Assembly: GCA_016711215.1 (NCBI GenBank)
Contig: JADJTL010000003.1
Coordinates: forward strand, 682,001-746,000
Length of the DNA: 64,000 nucleotides
Direction of reading: 5' to 3'
Source of the DNA: Pseudomonadota bacterium
GTDB taxonomy: Bacteria; Myxococcota_A; Polyangia; GCA-2747355
How positions within the stretch are numbered: position 1 is the first letter of the stretch; each line of letters begins with the position of its first letter. Below are positions 26,853-36,949 of the stretch, piece by piece. The position numbers were made by a program, and so were the translations under genes. A model generated the notes under the pieces. It had not been told where the DNA came from. It made no database searches and worked only from the letters and a program-made list of their open reading frames with translations.

Positions 26853-26903
26853 TTTGCATACGCCTGCATACGTCTGCATACGCTATGCATGCGTCTGCAG
26901 ACG
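26853..26903 (+). repeat. Five 10-11 bp TGCATACG-type tandem repeats
   Basis: TTTGCATACG, CCTGCATACG, TCTGCATACG, CTATGCATGCG and TCTGCAGACG follow one another with a helical-turn period. They end 26 bases before the GTG start at 26930. The phasing would suit a regulator binding one DNA face, or they may be simple slippage. Confidence 0.6.
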
Positions 26904-26929
26904 CTGCCCTTGCACAGTCGGAGGTCGGA

Positions 26930-27916
26930 GTGCTTCACCTCGAGACGCGGCCAAGCCCATCCCCTCCCCGCCCGGGGGCCGTGGGCCACTTCTGCAGCCT
27001 TCTGGCCCTCGGCGCGCTCGTCGCCGGGGGCTGCCAAGCGGACATGGCACGGACGGCAACCTTCGACCGCGGCGTCGTCTCGGCCGACGCTGGCGTGCTC
27101 GCGCAGCCCCTCGCCTGCGCCGACCAGGCGCCGCCCGCCGCGCCGGTGGTGGACAGACTCAGCGTCCAGCCGACCACCGTCGTGCGAAAGGCGATCCGCG
27201 GGCTCGCCGCAGGGGCCGCACAGGTCCTCGTGGAGCGCGGTGACCAGCGCTTCGGTCCGGTCAACGTGGTCGACGGTCGCTTCTGCCTGCTCGTCGACCT
27301 GCTGACCGGCGCGCAGAATCCCCTGCGCCTGATCGCGCGCTCCCCGCAGGGCTGCCTCGGCCTGCCGGCGAGCGTCACCGTGCTCCAGCAGGGCGTCACC
27401 CAGCTCCCCCCGACGGGCGCGGGGCGGCGCAACGCCGCGCTGGGCATGCCGGCGGAGACCTCGGTCGCGCCGAGCGGCTTGAGCCAACGCGCGCTGATCA
27501 CCGACGGCGAAGAGGGCACGGCCGTCGAGCTGAGCCCGCTGCTGGCCTTCGAGGACGTCTGGGTGACCATCAACCTCGGCAGCGCGCAGCGCATCGGCAG
27601 CGCCCGGCTGGCCTGGAACGCGCTCGGAAACGACTACTTCGCCACGCGCTACCAGCTCCTCTTGAGCAACGAGGCCACCCCGGGCCCGCCGAGCGCGACG
27701 AATCCGGCCTGGGCGGTCGTCGTCGATGAGAGCAGCGGCACGGCGCAGCCGCGGGACATCCTCGTCACGCCCGTACGCGAGGCGCGCTGGGTCGGACTGC
27801 GCCTGATCGACGACGCCTCCTACGGGACCGACGCCTATCGGCTCGCGGAGCTCTCCGTCTTCACCGAGGGCGGCACCACCGGCGCCGGTCCAACGGTATC
27901 CGAGACCTGTCCTTAG
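26930..27916 (+). CDS. Discoidin (F5/8C)-like lipoprotein, locus B
   Basis: I choose GTG at 26930 because GGAGG lies five bases upstream and because it places VGHFCSLLALGALVAGGC as the lipoprotein signal; ATG 26885 is an alternative. The product has 328 residues. After a variable region (VDRLSVQPTTVVRKAIRGLA, then FCLLVDLLTGAQNPLRL) the C-terminal 150 residues resemble a coagulation factor 5/8 (discoidin) domain: ALITDGEEGTAVELSP, VWVTINLGSAQRIGSARLAW, YQLLLSNEA, ARWVGLRLIDDASYG, YRLAELSVF. Such domains bind glycans or lipids. It is divergent from the TIG lipoprotein and convergent with the small protein gene. Confidence 0.65.
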   Translation: MLHLETRPSPSPPRPGAVGHFCSLLALGALVAGGCQADMARTATFDRGVVSADAGVLAQPLACADQAPPAAPVVDRLSVQPTTVVRKAIRGLAAGAAQVLVERGDQRFGPVNVVDGRFCLLVDLLTGAQNPLRLIARSPQGCLGLPASVTVLQQGVTQLPPTGAGRRNAALGMPAETSVAPSGLSQRALITDGEEGTAVELSPLLAFEDVWVTINLGSAQRIGSARLAWNALGNDYFATRYQLLLSNEATPGPPSATNPAWAVVVDESSGTAQPRDILVTPVREARWVGLRLIDDASYGTDAYRLAELSVFTEGGTTGAGPTVSETCP

Positions 27917-27951
27917 TCGCCCGCTTCAGACCCTGCTTTCCGCTGCAGGCC

Positions 27952-28677
27952 CTACTTCCCGCTCGGCCACTGCCCCTCGCCCGAGTTGAACACGTTCTCG
28001 CCGGCGCCATCGCGCCGCTGCGGCCCGCGACCCGATCCTTGGCGCTCGCGCGCGCGCCGCAGCGACCTGGTCATGAAGCTGCCCGTCATCGCGTCGATCA
28101 GCCCCGTCAGCTCCTCGATGCGGATGCGCTGGCTGATGCGCGCCGCCAGGTCGGGCGGCGGGCGGAGGATGGTGTCGATCTGCAGGCGGCGGCGAATGTA
28201 GTAGATGGTCGTGACCTCGCGCACGACGCCGTCGAGGATGCCGATCAGCGACTGCACGTCGAGGACCTCGGGGTTGAACATCAGGCGATCGAGCACCCAG
28301 CTCACCTGCACCCGCCAGCCCAGCGCGTCACCGTTGACGGCCTCGCTCTCCTTGAAGGGCAGGCTCTGATAGAGCCCGTCGTTGAGCTCGCGGTTGACGT
28401 GGCTGATCGAGTTGGTGAACTCACCACCGATCGTCGGCACCAGCGCCTTGAGCATCGCGTTGCGGCGCATCGCGCGGATGCTGTCCGGATGGACGAAGTA
28501 ATAGCGAATCGCCGCGTCTTGCACCTGCTGGACGGTCGGCTCGTGATGAAAGCGCGCCAGCACCTCCTCCTCGCTCAACGCCTGGGCCGGCAGGGGCGCC
28601 AGGCAGAGCGCGGTGAAGAGCCCCGCGGCAGCGAGGAGCGTGGCGCGGAGGCCGCGGCGGCGATGGATTCTAGTCAT
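27952..28677 (-). CDS. Small secreted protein with shared LEELT/MTGSF C-terminal domain (locus B)
   Basis: The ATG at 28677 follows GGAGG and gives 241 residues with a clear signal peptide (LLAAAGLFTALCLAPLPAQA). The body is strongly similar to the 8120 product: HHEPTVQQVQDAAIRYYFVHP against EREPTVKEVQVQALRFFQVHP, then MLKALVPTIGG, WVLDRLMFNPEVLDV, VVREVTTIYYIRRRL and RIEELTGLIDAMTGSFM. A basic, low-complexity tail follows. It overlaps the end of the upstream propeller gene by 8 bases, the same gene order as in locus A. Function is unknown. Confidence 0.75.
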   Translation of the reverse strand: MTRIHRRRGLRATLLAAAGLFTALCLAPLPAQALSEEEVLARFHHEPTVQQVQDAAIRYYFVHPDSIRAMRRNAMLKALVPTIGGEFTNSISHVNRELNDGLYQSLPFKESEAVNGDALGWRVQVSWVLDRLMFNPEVLDVQSLIGILDGVVREVTTIYYIRRRLQIDTILRPPPDLAARISQRIRIEELTGLIDAMTGSFMTRSLRRARERQGSGRGPQRRDGAGENVFNSGEGQWPSGK

Positions 28678-31069
28678 GGGTACCCTCCTGGGGTGGCAAG
28701 CGCAGATCCGGCCCTGTACCCGGCCAGCGCACGAACCACTTGGCATCGTAACCGTGCGGTCGGCCGCCACGCGCATAGCGCGTCAGATAGCCACCGGTGA
28801 TGAAGTCGAGATAGGCGTGCAGCTCCTCGAGCCAGAGCCGATAGGTCAAGCGCAGGCGCATATCCTCGGGCGGCGCAGCGATCAGCAGCGCCTGCGTCCG
28901 GCGGTACTCGCTATAGAGCCGGTGGATGCTGCGCCGCAGCCAATCGCGGCCCTCGCTGTTGAGACGCTCGATGCGGCCGAAGAGGGCGCTCTCGAGGTTG
29001 AAGACGAGCGACGAGAGATCCCAGGAGAGCATCAAGCGCAGCTCGTTGAAGCGAAAGGCCGGCTTGTTGTCGAAGCGGTAGGTGAAGCCCGCGCCGCGCA
29101 GGATGCCATCTTGGGTCAGGCCGTAGTCGCGCGCCTGGAGGTGGGTCCACGAGAGGTCGACCCGCGGCAACAAGCCCTTGAGCCGCGCCCGTGCGCGATA
29201 GTCGAGCTGCCGCCGCACCTCGAAGCCCGTGTAGCGGTAGGCCGCCCAGAGCATGTCCGTGATGACGGGGGCGGAGTCGCCGCGCAGCAGCCGCGCCAGC
29301 GCCGCGCGCCGCGCGGGCGGGAGCTCGTCCGGCTGACGCGGACGGTCGCCGAGATTGCGCCGCATGCGCCAGAGAGCCCGACTCCAGACGACCCAAAGCA
29401 GCGCCGGGTCGCGGGGATCGTGCTCGAACCAGGATAGCCGCCCGAAGGTCTCGCCCGAGTAGATGACCTTCCACTGCTGGCCGCCGTCGATGCTCTCCCA
29501 GATATACGCCCCTCCCGAGTCCACCATGCCGGGCGAGAGCAGCGAGGGCAGCATCAGATTGCTCAGCGCCCAGAGGTGCCCCTTGCGCCAGGGATTGACC
29601 GAGACCTTCACCATCTCCTGGCCGAGGAACTTCGGGCCGCCGAGCTGCGTCCAGTCCTCGAGCTGCGCGGTCATCAGGTTCGCCGTGGTGAACAGGCCGT
29701 CATGCGTGGCGATATAGCCGCGCTGGCGGTCATGGGGATCGATGGTCACCCAGCGCACGACGCGCGCCGTCGGGAAGGTCGTGAAGTAGATCCACTCCCA
29801 GGTGCGCCCGCTATCCGGCGAGCGCAGCATGCCGTAGTCCGTGCCGGCGAAGATGTAGCGGGGGTCCCAGGGGTTGAAGTAGATCCACCAGACCACGCCC
29901 GCCCCGAGGCCTTGCTGCGTCGACTTGCTCCAGCTATGGCCACGGTCCTCGGAGAAGAAGAGCCCATCACCGGTGGCGATCAACACGCGATCGGGGTTGA
30001 GGGGGTCGACGGCCGCCGAGAAGACCATGCGCGACCAGTTGGCGAAGCCGCCCCAGGTGCGGACCCAGGTTTGACCGCCGTCCTCGGTCATGAAGAGGCC
30101 GAAGAGCGTGCAGAGATAGACCCAGTTGGGGTCGCGCGGGTGAATCACGAAGAGACGACCGTGCGGGATGATGTTGCCGCGCAGCAGCAGGGTCTGCTTG
30201 ATATTCAGGCCAGCTGTCGGCTTGCCGAAGCGGCGCACCACGGACTGGAGGCGCGGCGCGCGGCCAGGCAGGCCGACGCCGAAGTTGCGGTTGGCCTCCT
30301 CGCTGATGCGGCCGCCCGACCCTGGCGCGATCGGCGCATAGCCCAGCACATTCCAGCGCGACTTCATCGCGCGATGATGCCCCGAGGTGATCGAGAGCGG
30401 CTCGGGGCCACCCGTCGAGACGGGCGAGCGGCGGAAGGTCGAGTCGCGCGGGCGACTGAGCATCGTCGGCTGCGCTGACGAGTTGCCATAGACGATATCG
30501 GGCAGCGATCCGCCGCCGATCTCGAGCTGTCCGCGCGTCACCGAGGGAACCACCATGCTGAGTCGCGGTCCGAGCACGCTGGTGGCGCGGCTGCCCCAGC
30601 CATCAAAGCGCTGCGCGCCGTAGAAGATCACCTGCCCGGCATCGCCGTAGGTCGGCCGGCGCTCGACGATCAGGCGGGACTCGGTCCAGGTCTTGCCGCC
30701 ATCCTCGGTCTTGAAGACATAACCGCCCTGCGACGAGACGTAGGCGACATCGGGGTGCTGATAGTCGACAGCCACAGAAATCAGCTCGGTCACGCGCATC
30801 GTATGACCGATATCCTCCTTGTAGACGTCGGGCGTGAAGCTGCCGTGTTCGCTCTCCGGCGAATAGGCCTGGGACCAGGTGGGCTCGGGCAAGGTCGGCG
30901 CCGCCGGCCGGGGAGGGAGCAGCTGTTGCGCCTGGGCGCTGCCCAGCCCAGCCGCCAGCGCCGGCAACACCACCAGCCAGCGCCGCAGCCAGTGGCCCGC
31001 GTGGGACGCCGCGATCCGCTGACCAGCGAAGGCGGTCGAAAAGCTCCTGAGTCGATTGAAATGGCCCAT
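28670..31069 (-). CDS. Secreted Asp-box beta-propeller (YCF48/sortilin-like), locus B
   Basis: The product is about 799 residues; the ATG at 31111 is an alternative start, and neither has a strong ribosome site. A long basic n-region precedes WLVVLPALAAGLGSAQA. Asp boxes TEDGGKTW, TEDGGQTW, SEDRGHSW, SPDSGRTW and SIDGGQQW define the propeller. Insertions of about 130 residues after the first blade are absent from the locus A paralogue. The C-terminal 200 residues carry the shared domain (LLPRVDLSWTHLQ, MLSWDLSSLVFNLE, RLYSEYRRTQALL, RLWLEELHAYLDFITGGYL). It heads the two-gene overlap with 27952. Ligand is unknown. Confidence 0.75.
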   Translation of the reverse strand: MGHFNRLRSFSTAFAGQRIAASHAGHWLRRWLVVLPALAAGLGSAQAQQLLPPRPAAPTLPEPTWSQAYSPESEHGSFTPDVYKEDIGHTMRVTELISVAVDYQHPDVAYVSSQGGYVFKTEDGGKTWTESRLIVERRPTYGDAGQVIFYGAQRFDGWGSRATSVLGPRLSMVVPSVTRGQLEIGGGSLPDIVYGNSSAQPTMLSRPRDSTFRRSPVSTGGPEPLSITSGHHRAMKSRWNVLGYAPIAPGSGGRISEEANRNFGVGLPGRAPRLQSVVRRFGKPTAGLNIKQTLLLRGNIIPHGRLFVIHPRDPNWVYLCTLFGLFMTEDGGQTWVRTWGGFANWSRMVFSAAVDPLNPDRVLIATGDGLFFSEDRGHSWSKSTQQGLGAGVVWWIYFNPWDPRYIFAGTDYGMLRSPDSGRTWEWIYFTTFPTARVVRWVTIDPHDRQRGYIATHDGLFTTANLMTAQLEDWTQLGGPKFLGQEMVKVSVNPWRKGHLWALSNLMLPSLLSPGMVDSGGAYIWESIDGGQQWKVIYSGETFGRLSWFEHDPRDPALLWVVWSRALWRMRRNLGDRPRQPDELPPARRAALARLLRGDSAPVITDMLWAAYRYTGFEVRRQLDYRARARLKGLLPRVDLSWTHLQARDYGLTQDGILRGAGFTYRFDNKPAFRFNELRLMLSWDLSSLVFNLESALFGRIERLNSEGRDWLRRSIHRLYSEYRRTQALLIAAPPEDMRLRLTYRLWLEELHAYLDFITGGYLTRYARGGRPHGYDAKWFVRWPGTGPDLRLPPQEGTHD

Positions 31070-31189
31070 CGATGCGCGCGGACTGTACCTGTGGCGGCGG
31101 GAGAATGTCATCAGCGAGGCGCGACCGTGCCCTCGCCCCTTGCCACAGCATAGGGCGTGCCGCAAGCGCCGATCGGTTAAGCTCGGGCC

Positions 31190-31429
31190 GTGCGCGTCAA
31201 CGTCGACAGGCTAGCCTTCGCTGAGCAATGCGCGCGCCTCGGCCTGCGCTTCTGCTGCGAGAGCTGCGCCTACTTCTTCGCCGAGCCTCGCGCCCGCTGC
31301 GCCCACGGCTGGCCGCAGGACGAGCATCGGTCAGAGCGCTATGGGTTAGCGCGTGATCCCGGCCGCTCTGGCGCGGACGCCGACGCGCGCGCAGAGGTGG
31401 TCTTCTGCAAGGAGTTCGAACTGCGCTGA
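31190..31429 (+). CDS. Small Cys/His-rich conserved hypothetical protein
   Basis: This 79-residue protein starts with GTG. It has CESCAYFF, then a Cys and His in RCAHGWPQDEHR, and ends with VVFCKEFELR. The pattern C-x2-C-(x)n-C-x-H-x-W-P-x3-H with a closing FCKEFEL looks like a small metal-binding protein family of deltaproteobacteria. The ribosome site is weak. Its last 91 bases overlap the 3' end of the opposing gene at 31339. Confidence 0.6.
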   Translation: MRVNVDRLAFAEQCARLGLRFCCESCAYFFAEPRARCAHGWPQDEHRSERYGLARDPGRSGADADARAEVVFCKEFELR

Positions 31430-31776
31430 GCGCCGCGCCGGCCCGCGCCGGCATCCGCAGCGCGCCCCGCCAGGCGCTGCCGAATCAGGCGACGCAGCCG
31501 ACTGCGCTCGTCGGCGGTCAAGGGATCCGCGGCGCCCTTTGCCCCGGCCGCCGGCGTCGGCCCAGGGGAAGCGCGTTGGGGATCCGTCGCCGAGCCCCCC
31601 CACAGCCCCTGGGTCCGCTGCTTGACGCCGTCGACCAAGGCGCGGCTCTCGCTGCTGCCGGCGATGGCGCAGAGATGCTGCCAGAGCGTGCGCTCACCGA
31701 GCGTCACCGTCACCGCCGCGTAGATCAACGCGACGAAGAGCACAAAGCCGAGGAGCCCACGAATCAGGCGGAACAT
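31339..31776 (-). CDS. Single-pass membrane protein, unknown
   Basis: From the ATG at 31776 the 145-residue product begins with a transmembrane helix (LIRGLLGFVLFVALIYAAVTV). A segment with TLWQHLCAIAGSSESRALVDG and a Pro/Ala-rich region follow. LTADERSRLRRLIRQRL is a likely amphipathic helix. The last 30 residues lie antisense to the 31190 gene and are low complexity, so the functional part may end earlier. I recognise no family. Confidence 0.55.
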   Translation of the reverse strand: MFRLIRGLLGFVLFVALIYAAVTVTLGERTLWQHLCAIAGSSESRALVDGVKQRTQGLWGGSATDPQRASPGPTPAAGAKGAADPLTADERSRLRRLIRQRLAGRAADAGAGRRGAQRSSNSLQKTTSARASASAPERPGSRANP

Positions 31777-31822
31777 CACGCCCCTGTTGTCGCCCGCGCG
31801 CGCGCGCTGCGCGACGGCAGGC

Positions 31823-33778
<1,956 letters not shown>

Positions 33779-33806
33779 GGGGCTCCTCGCGAAACGGTTT
33801 GCCGTC

Positions 33807-33836
33807 CATTTAGCTGCCGTTTCCAGCGCTTGTCAA
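33807..33836 (-). promoter_or_regulatory. Sigma70-type promoter of the OmpA/TSP3 gene
   Basis: On the minus strand TTGACA (33831-33836) is followed after 18 bases by TAAATG (33807-33812). This sits 29 bases before the ATG at 33778, with AGGAG in between. The -35 is a perfect consensus match. Confidence 0.55.
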
Positions 33837-33936
33837 AATCACCCGTGGTTTCCTGGCGTCAGACCGGGCCGCGTTGCGGAGGCCGGCGCAGCCGTGCTAC
33901 GAGGCCGGTGGCCCCTCCAAGCGGCGCCGCCAACCG

Positions 33937-35019
33937 ATGCCAGCAAGGCTCGCCCTTTCCACCACTGTCTGTAGCCTGCCGGGCCCACCGCAGGTGCTAC
34001 TCGATCGCTGGCGCTCGCTGCGCGCGACCCATCCGCTCGCGCTGGCGCTCGATCCGCGCCTGCCACCGCCCGTGATGCGGGAGCTGCTGGCGCGTTCGCG
34101 CGCGCAGGGCATCGGCTGCGTCGAGCTGGCCCACCCGCTCGGCAGCGCTGAGGGTTATCCGATGGCGTCGCCGCTCGGCGCCGAACGCAGCGAACGACGC
34201 GCGGCGACGCAGCAGCTGCTCGACACGCTCCGCTTGGCGGCCGAGCATGAGGTCCCCCGCCTCGTGCTCCACCCCTGGAACCTGACGCTGCGGCGCGACC
34301 CCGACGCGCTGCGGCAGCGCTTTGCGGCCGGTCGTGCGCTGCCTCTGGCCGAGCTGAACGAGCAACGCACCGACGCGGCGCCGCGAGCGCTCGACGGCTT
34401 GCTCGGCTGTCTCGATCCGCTGCTCGAGCGCGCAGCACACGAGGGCATCACCATCGCCCTGCTCACGCCCGCGATCTGGCCGCAGCAGCTCCCCACCGAG
34501 GCCGAGCTGCTGGCGCTGCGCGCCGAGCTGGCGGGCGCACCGCTCGAGGCGCTTCCGGCGAGCGATTGGGAGCACGCCGCGCAGGTGGTGGCGAGCGCCG
34601 CCAGCCGTCCAGCCCCGCGACGACGCGGCCCGGTCGCGGCCCAGCCCGGAGACGCCTGGGCGCGGGCGGCGGCTCAGGCCGTCGTGCCGGCAGGACCTGG
34701 CTCGACGCTCTTCGTGCCCTCCGGCGGGGCCGCGACCCCTCCGCCGCCCGACGCCGGAACCGAGGCGGCGGCGACCTCGCCTTCGGCGCCGGCTCGAAGC
34801 GTTGACCGCGCCCTGCGCCTAGCGGATGCCGCTGGGCTGCGCCTGCGGCTGCCGCTGGGCTGCGGGGAGATCGGCTGGCAGACGGCGCTACCCTCGGCGT
34901 TAGCGAAGTGCGCCGAGGCCATCCTGGTCTTCGATGCGGCCACCACGGCCGCGGAGATCACCCGCAGCATGGCGTGGATCGACGCGGCCAGCGACCCGAG
35001 CCCGGCAGCGGTACCCTGA
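33937..35019 (+). CDS. Sugar phosphate isomerase/AP-endonuclease-like TIM-barrel protein
   Basis: The ATG at 33937 gives 360 residues. The N-terminal half shows ALALDPRLPPPVMRELLARS, IGCVELAHPLG and EVPRLVLHPWNLTL, then HEGITIALLTPAIWP. These are in the order of strands and loops in xylose isomerase-like TIM barrels (AP2Ec family). The metal-binding residues expected in the second half are not evident; instead there is a Pro/Ala-rich stretch and a final LRLPLGCGEIGWQTALPSAL. It may be a diverged or non-catalytic member. It is convergent with the FHA gene, with an 11-base gap. Confidence 0.5.
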   Translation: MPARLALSTTVCSLPGPPQVLLDRWRSLRATHPLALALDPRLPPPVMRELLARSRAQGIGCVELAHPLGSAEGYPMASPLGAERSERRAATQQLLDTLRLAAEHEVPRLVLHPWNLTLRRDPDALRQRFAAGRALPLAELNEQRTDAAPRALDGLLGCLDPLLERAAHEGITIALLTPAIWPQQLPTEAELLALRAELAGAPLEALPASDWEHAAQVVASAASRPAPRRRGPVAAQPGDAWARAAAQAVVPAGPGSTLFVPSGGAATPPPPDAGTEAAATSPSAPARSVDRALRLADAAGLRLRLPLGCGEIGWQTALPSALAKCAEAILVFDAATTAAEITRSMAWIDAASDPSPAAVP

Positions 35020-35029
35020 TCCCGCGGGT

Positions 35030-36841
35030 CTACTTGAGATTGACGCCCATACGCTCGCAGACGCGGCGCAGGAGCTGGCGGCGCTGGCTGTCGAGCTGAG
35101 TGTAGGCCGACTGCGCCTGCGCCTCCTGCTTGAGATAGCAGGCCGAGGCGCCGACGATCGACCAGGCCTGCGGATCCTTCGGCGCGACCCGCAGCACCTG
35201 ATTCGCGAGCGTGGCTGCCTTGCTATAGAAGCCCTCGCGATAGGCGGTCCAGGCCCGATCGATCAGGCTGCGCACCACCGCCGGATCGATCGCCGGCGCG
35301 GGCGTCACCGCTGCCGCCGGGGTCGGCTTGACCCCACGGCCGGCGGGCGCGGCAGTGCTGCCGCGTGCGCTCGGTTGGAGCGTCCGAGCTGGCGGCTTGC
35401 GCACGACGGCGGGCTTGGTCCGTTCAGGCTTCAGCGCCTCCCGACACGCCGCCACGCGGCCCGCGGCGGCGTCGGCGTTGCCGAGCAGAGCGCGCAGCCG
35501 GTCGACCTGCACCTGCGCCTGATCGCACTGCCGCCGCTGCACGGCCTCGTCGATCTCCTGCAGCGCCTGCGCCTCGAAGTTGGCCCGGGCCTGCGCATAG
35601 GCGCTACTGCGCGCCATCTGCGCGCGATAGCCGCTCTCGAGGGGAAGGCGCTGGAAGAGCGCCAGGGCACCTGCGTGATCGTTGGTCGTCGCGGCCGCCA
35701 TCGCCTGGTCGAAGCGCTGCTTGGCCTGGCGCTCGGCGCCCGCCCGCGCGCAGTCGGCGCGCGCCCCTTCGCGGGCCTCGTCACCGAGCTCGGCGCAGCG
35801 CTGTAACGCCTGATCCCACGACTGGACGGCGATCGCCTCGCGCACGCTCTTCAGGATCGCCGCCGCTTGCTCTGGGGTTTGTGGCGTCGGCGCGCCTGGC
35901 GACCTCTCCTCGGGAGACAGGCCGGACCCCGCCGCGGCGCCCAGCTCCGTCGTCGCCGCCTGCGCGCGCATCCAGCGCCAGGTCAAGACACCCGCCACGC
36001 TCAGCGCGACGAGACCCAGAGCCACGAGGAGCAAGCGCTTGCCCGGCGCCGCGCGACCGAGGTCGTAGATGGTGGCGTCGCGCGAGAACTGGAAGGCCTC
36101 GCCCGGCGCCACGAAGCGCAGTCGCACGTGGCCCAGGTCGATCAAATCGCCGCGGCGGAGCTCGACCTTGCCGTACTCCTCGCCATTGACCCGCACGCCA
36201 TTGGCGCTCTGCATGTCCATGATCGTGAACCGGCCGCTCTCCTCGATCACCTGGGCGTGGTGGCGCGAGACGGATCGGTGGTTGATCACGATGTCGTTGT
36301 CCGGCGTCCGCCCGACGATCACCAGGGACTTGCTGATCACCGCCTCGAGCCCGGCGAAATTGCTCGAGACACAAACCAGCCGCGCCACATCGCGCACCAC
36401 GCCACCGGGTGCCGCGCGCGCGGCGGCGTCAGCGTCGGCCGCCCCGGCGCCGCCCTCCTCGCTGCTGGGCGCGGAGGGCGAAAGGGGCTCGCGCGCCTCC
36501 TGAACCGTCGTGCCGAGGCGATGTGAGACGACGGGACCGAGCTCGATGTCGCCCTCGACCTGCAACCCGAGCACGTAGTCGCCGATCTCGACGCGCTCGC
36601 CCTCGCCGAAGGCCGCGCGGCCCGAGATGCGCGCGCCGTTGACCCTGATGCCGTTGTAGCTGTCGAGGTCCTCGATGAAGACCGCGCCGTTGCTCTTGAC
36701 CAGCTTGGCGTGACGCCGCGAGACGTTGCGCTCGGTCAGGCGGATCGTATTGCCTTCCTTGCGCCCGATGGTGATCTCATCGCGGATGAGGGGAACGACC
36801 GTCGTCTTCCCCTCGTCGTCCTCGATGATCAGCTTGAACAT
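35030..36841 (-). CDS. Double FHA-domain membrane protein with TPR-like C-terminus
   Basis: The 603-residue protein has two forkhead-associated domains that bind phosphothreonine. The first (residues about 20-95) has IGRKEGNTIRL, SRRHAKL and YNGIRVNG. The second (about 165-245) has VGRTPDNDIVI, SRHHAQV and ANGVRVNG. A single transmembrane helix (LLLVALGLVALSVAGVLTW) near residue 275 separates them from a helical, TPR-like region that ends with the PKDPQAWSIVGASACYLKQ repeat. The layout fits proteins that couple Ser/Thr kinase signalling to an envelope or secretion machine; the partner is unknown. Three 19-bp tandem repeats lie just upstream of the ATG. Confidence 0.85.
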   Translation of the reverse strand: MFKLIIEDDEGKTTVVPLIRDEITIGRKEGNTIRLTERNVSRRHAKLVKSNGAVFIEDLDSYNGIRVNGARISGRAAFGEGERVEIGDYVLGLQVEGDIELGPVVSHRLGTTVQEAREPLSPSAPSSEEGGAGAADADAAARAAPGGVVRDVARLVCVSSNFAGLEAVISKSLVIVGRTPDNDIVINHRSVSRHHAQVIEESGRFTIMDMQSANGVRVNGEEYGKVELRRGDLIDLGHVRLRFVAPGEAFQFSRDATIYDLGRAAPGKRLLLVALGLVALSVAGVLTWRWMRAQAATTELGAAAGSGLSPEERSPGAPTPQTPEQAAAILKSVREAIAVQSWDQALQRCAELGDEAREGARADCARAGAERQAKQRFDQAMAAATTNDHAGALALFQRLPLESGYRAQMARSSAYAQARANFEAQALQEIDEAVQRRQCDQAQVQVDRLRALLGNADAAAGRVAACREALKPERTKPAVVRKPPARTLQPSARGSTAAPAGRGVKPTPAAAVTPAPAIDPAVVRSLIDRAWTAYREGFYSKAATLANQVLRVAPKDPQAWSIVGASACYLKQEAQAQSAYTQLDSQRRQLLRRVCERMGVNLK

Positions 36842-36873
36842 GATCGGGCTCGCTCGGGCAGAGACGCAGGGTT

Positions 36874-36926
36874 GCCGGGCCAGTCAGTGATCGCCGGGCC
36901 AATCAGTGATCGCCGGGCCAATCAGT
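36874..36926 (+). repeat. 19-bp tandem repeat (2.8 copies) upstream of the FHA gene
   Basis: Units GCCGGGCCA(G/A)TCAGTGATC begin at 36874, 36893 and 36912. They fill most of the gap between the FHA gene start and the deacetylase gene stop, so they lie in the FHA gene's promoter region. Confidence 0.8.
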
Positions 36927-36949
36927 CTAGGGGCGCGCAGATTTCCCCG

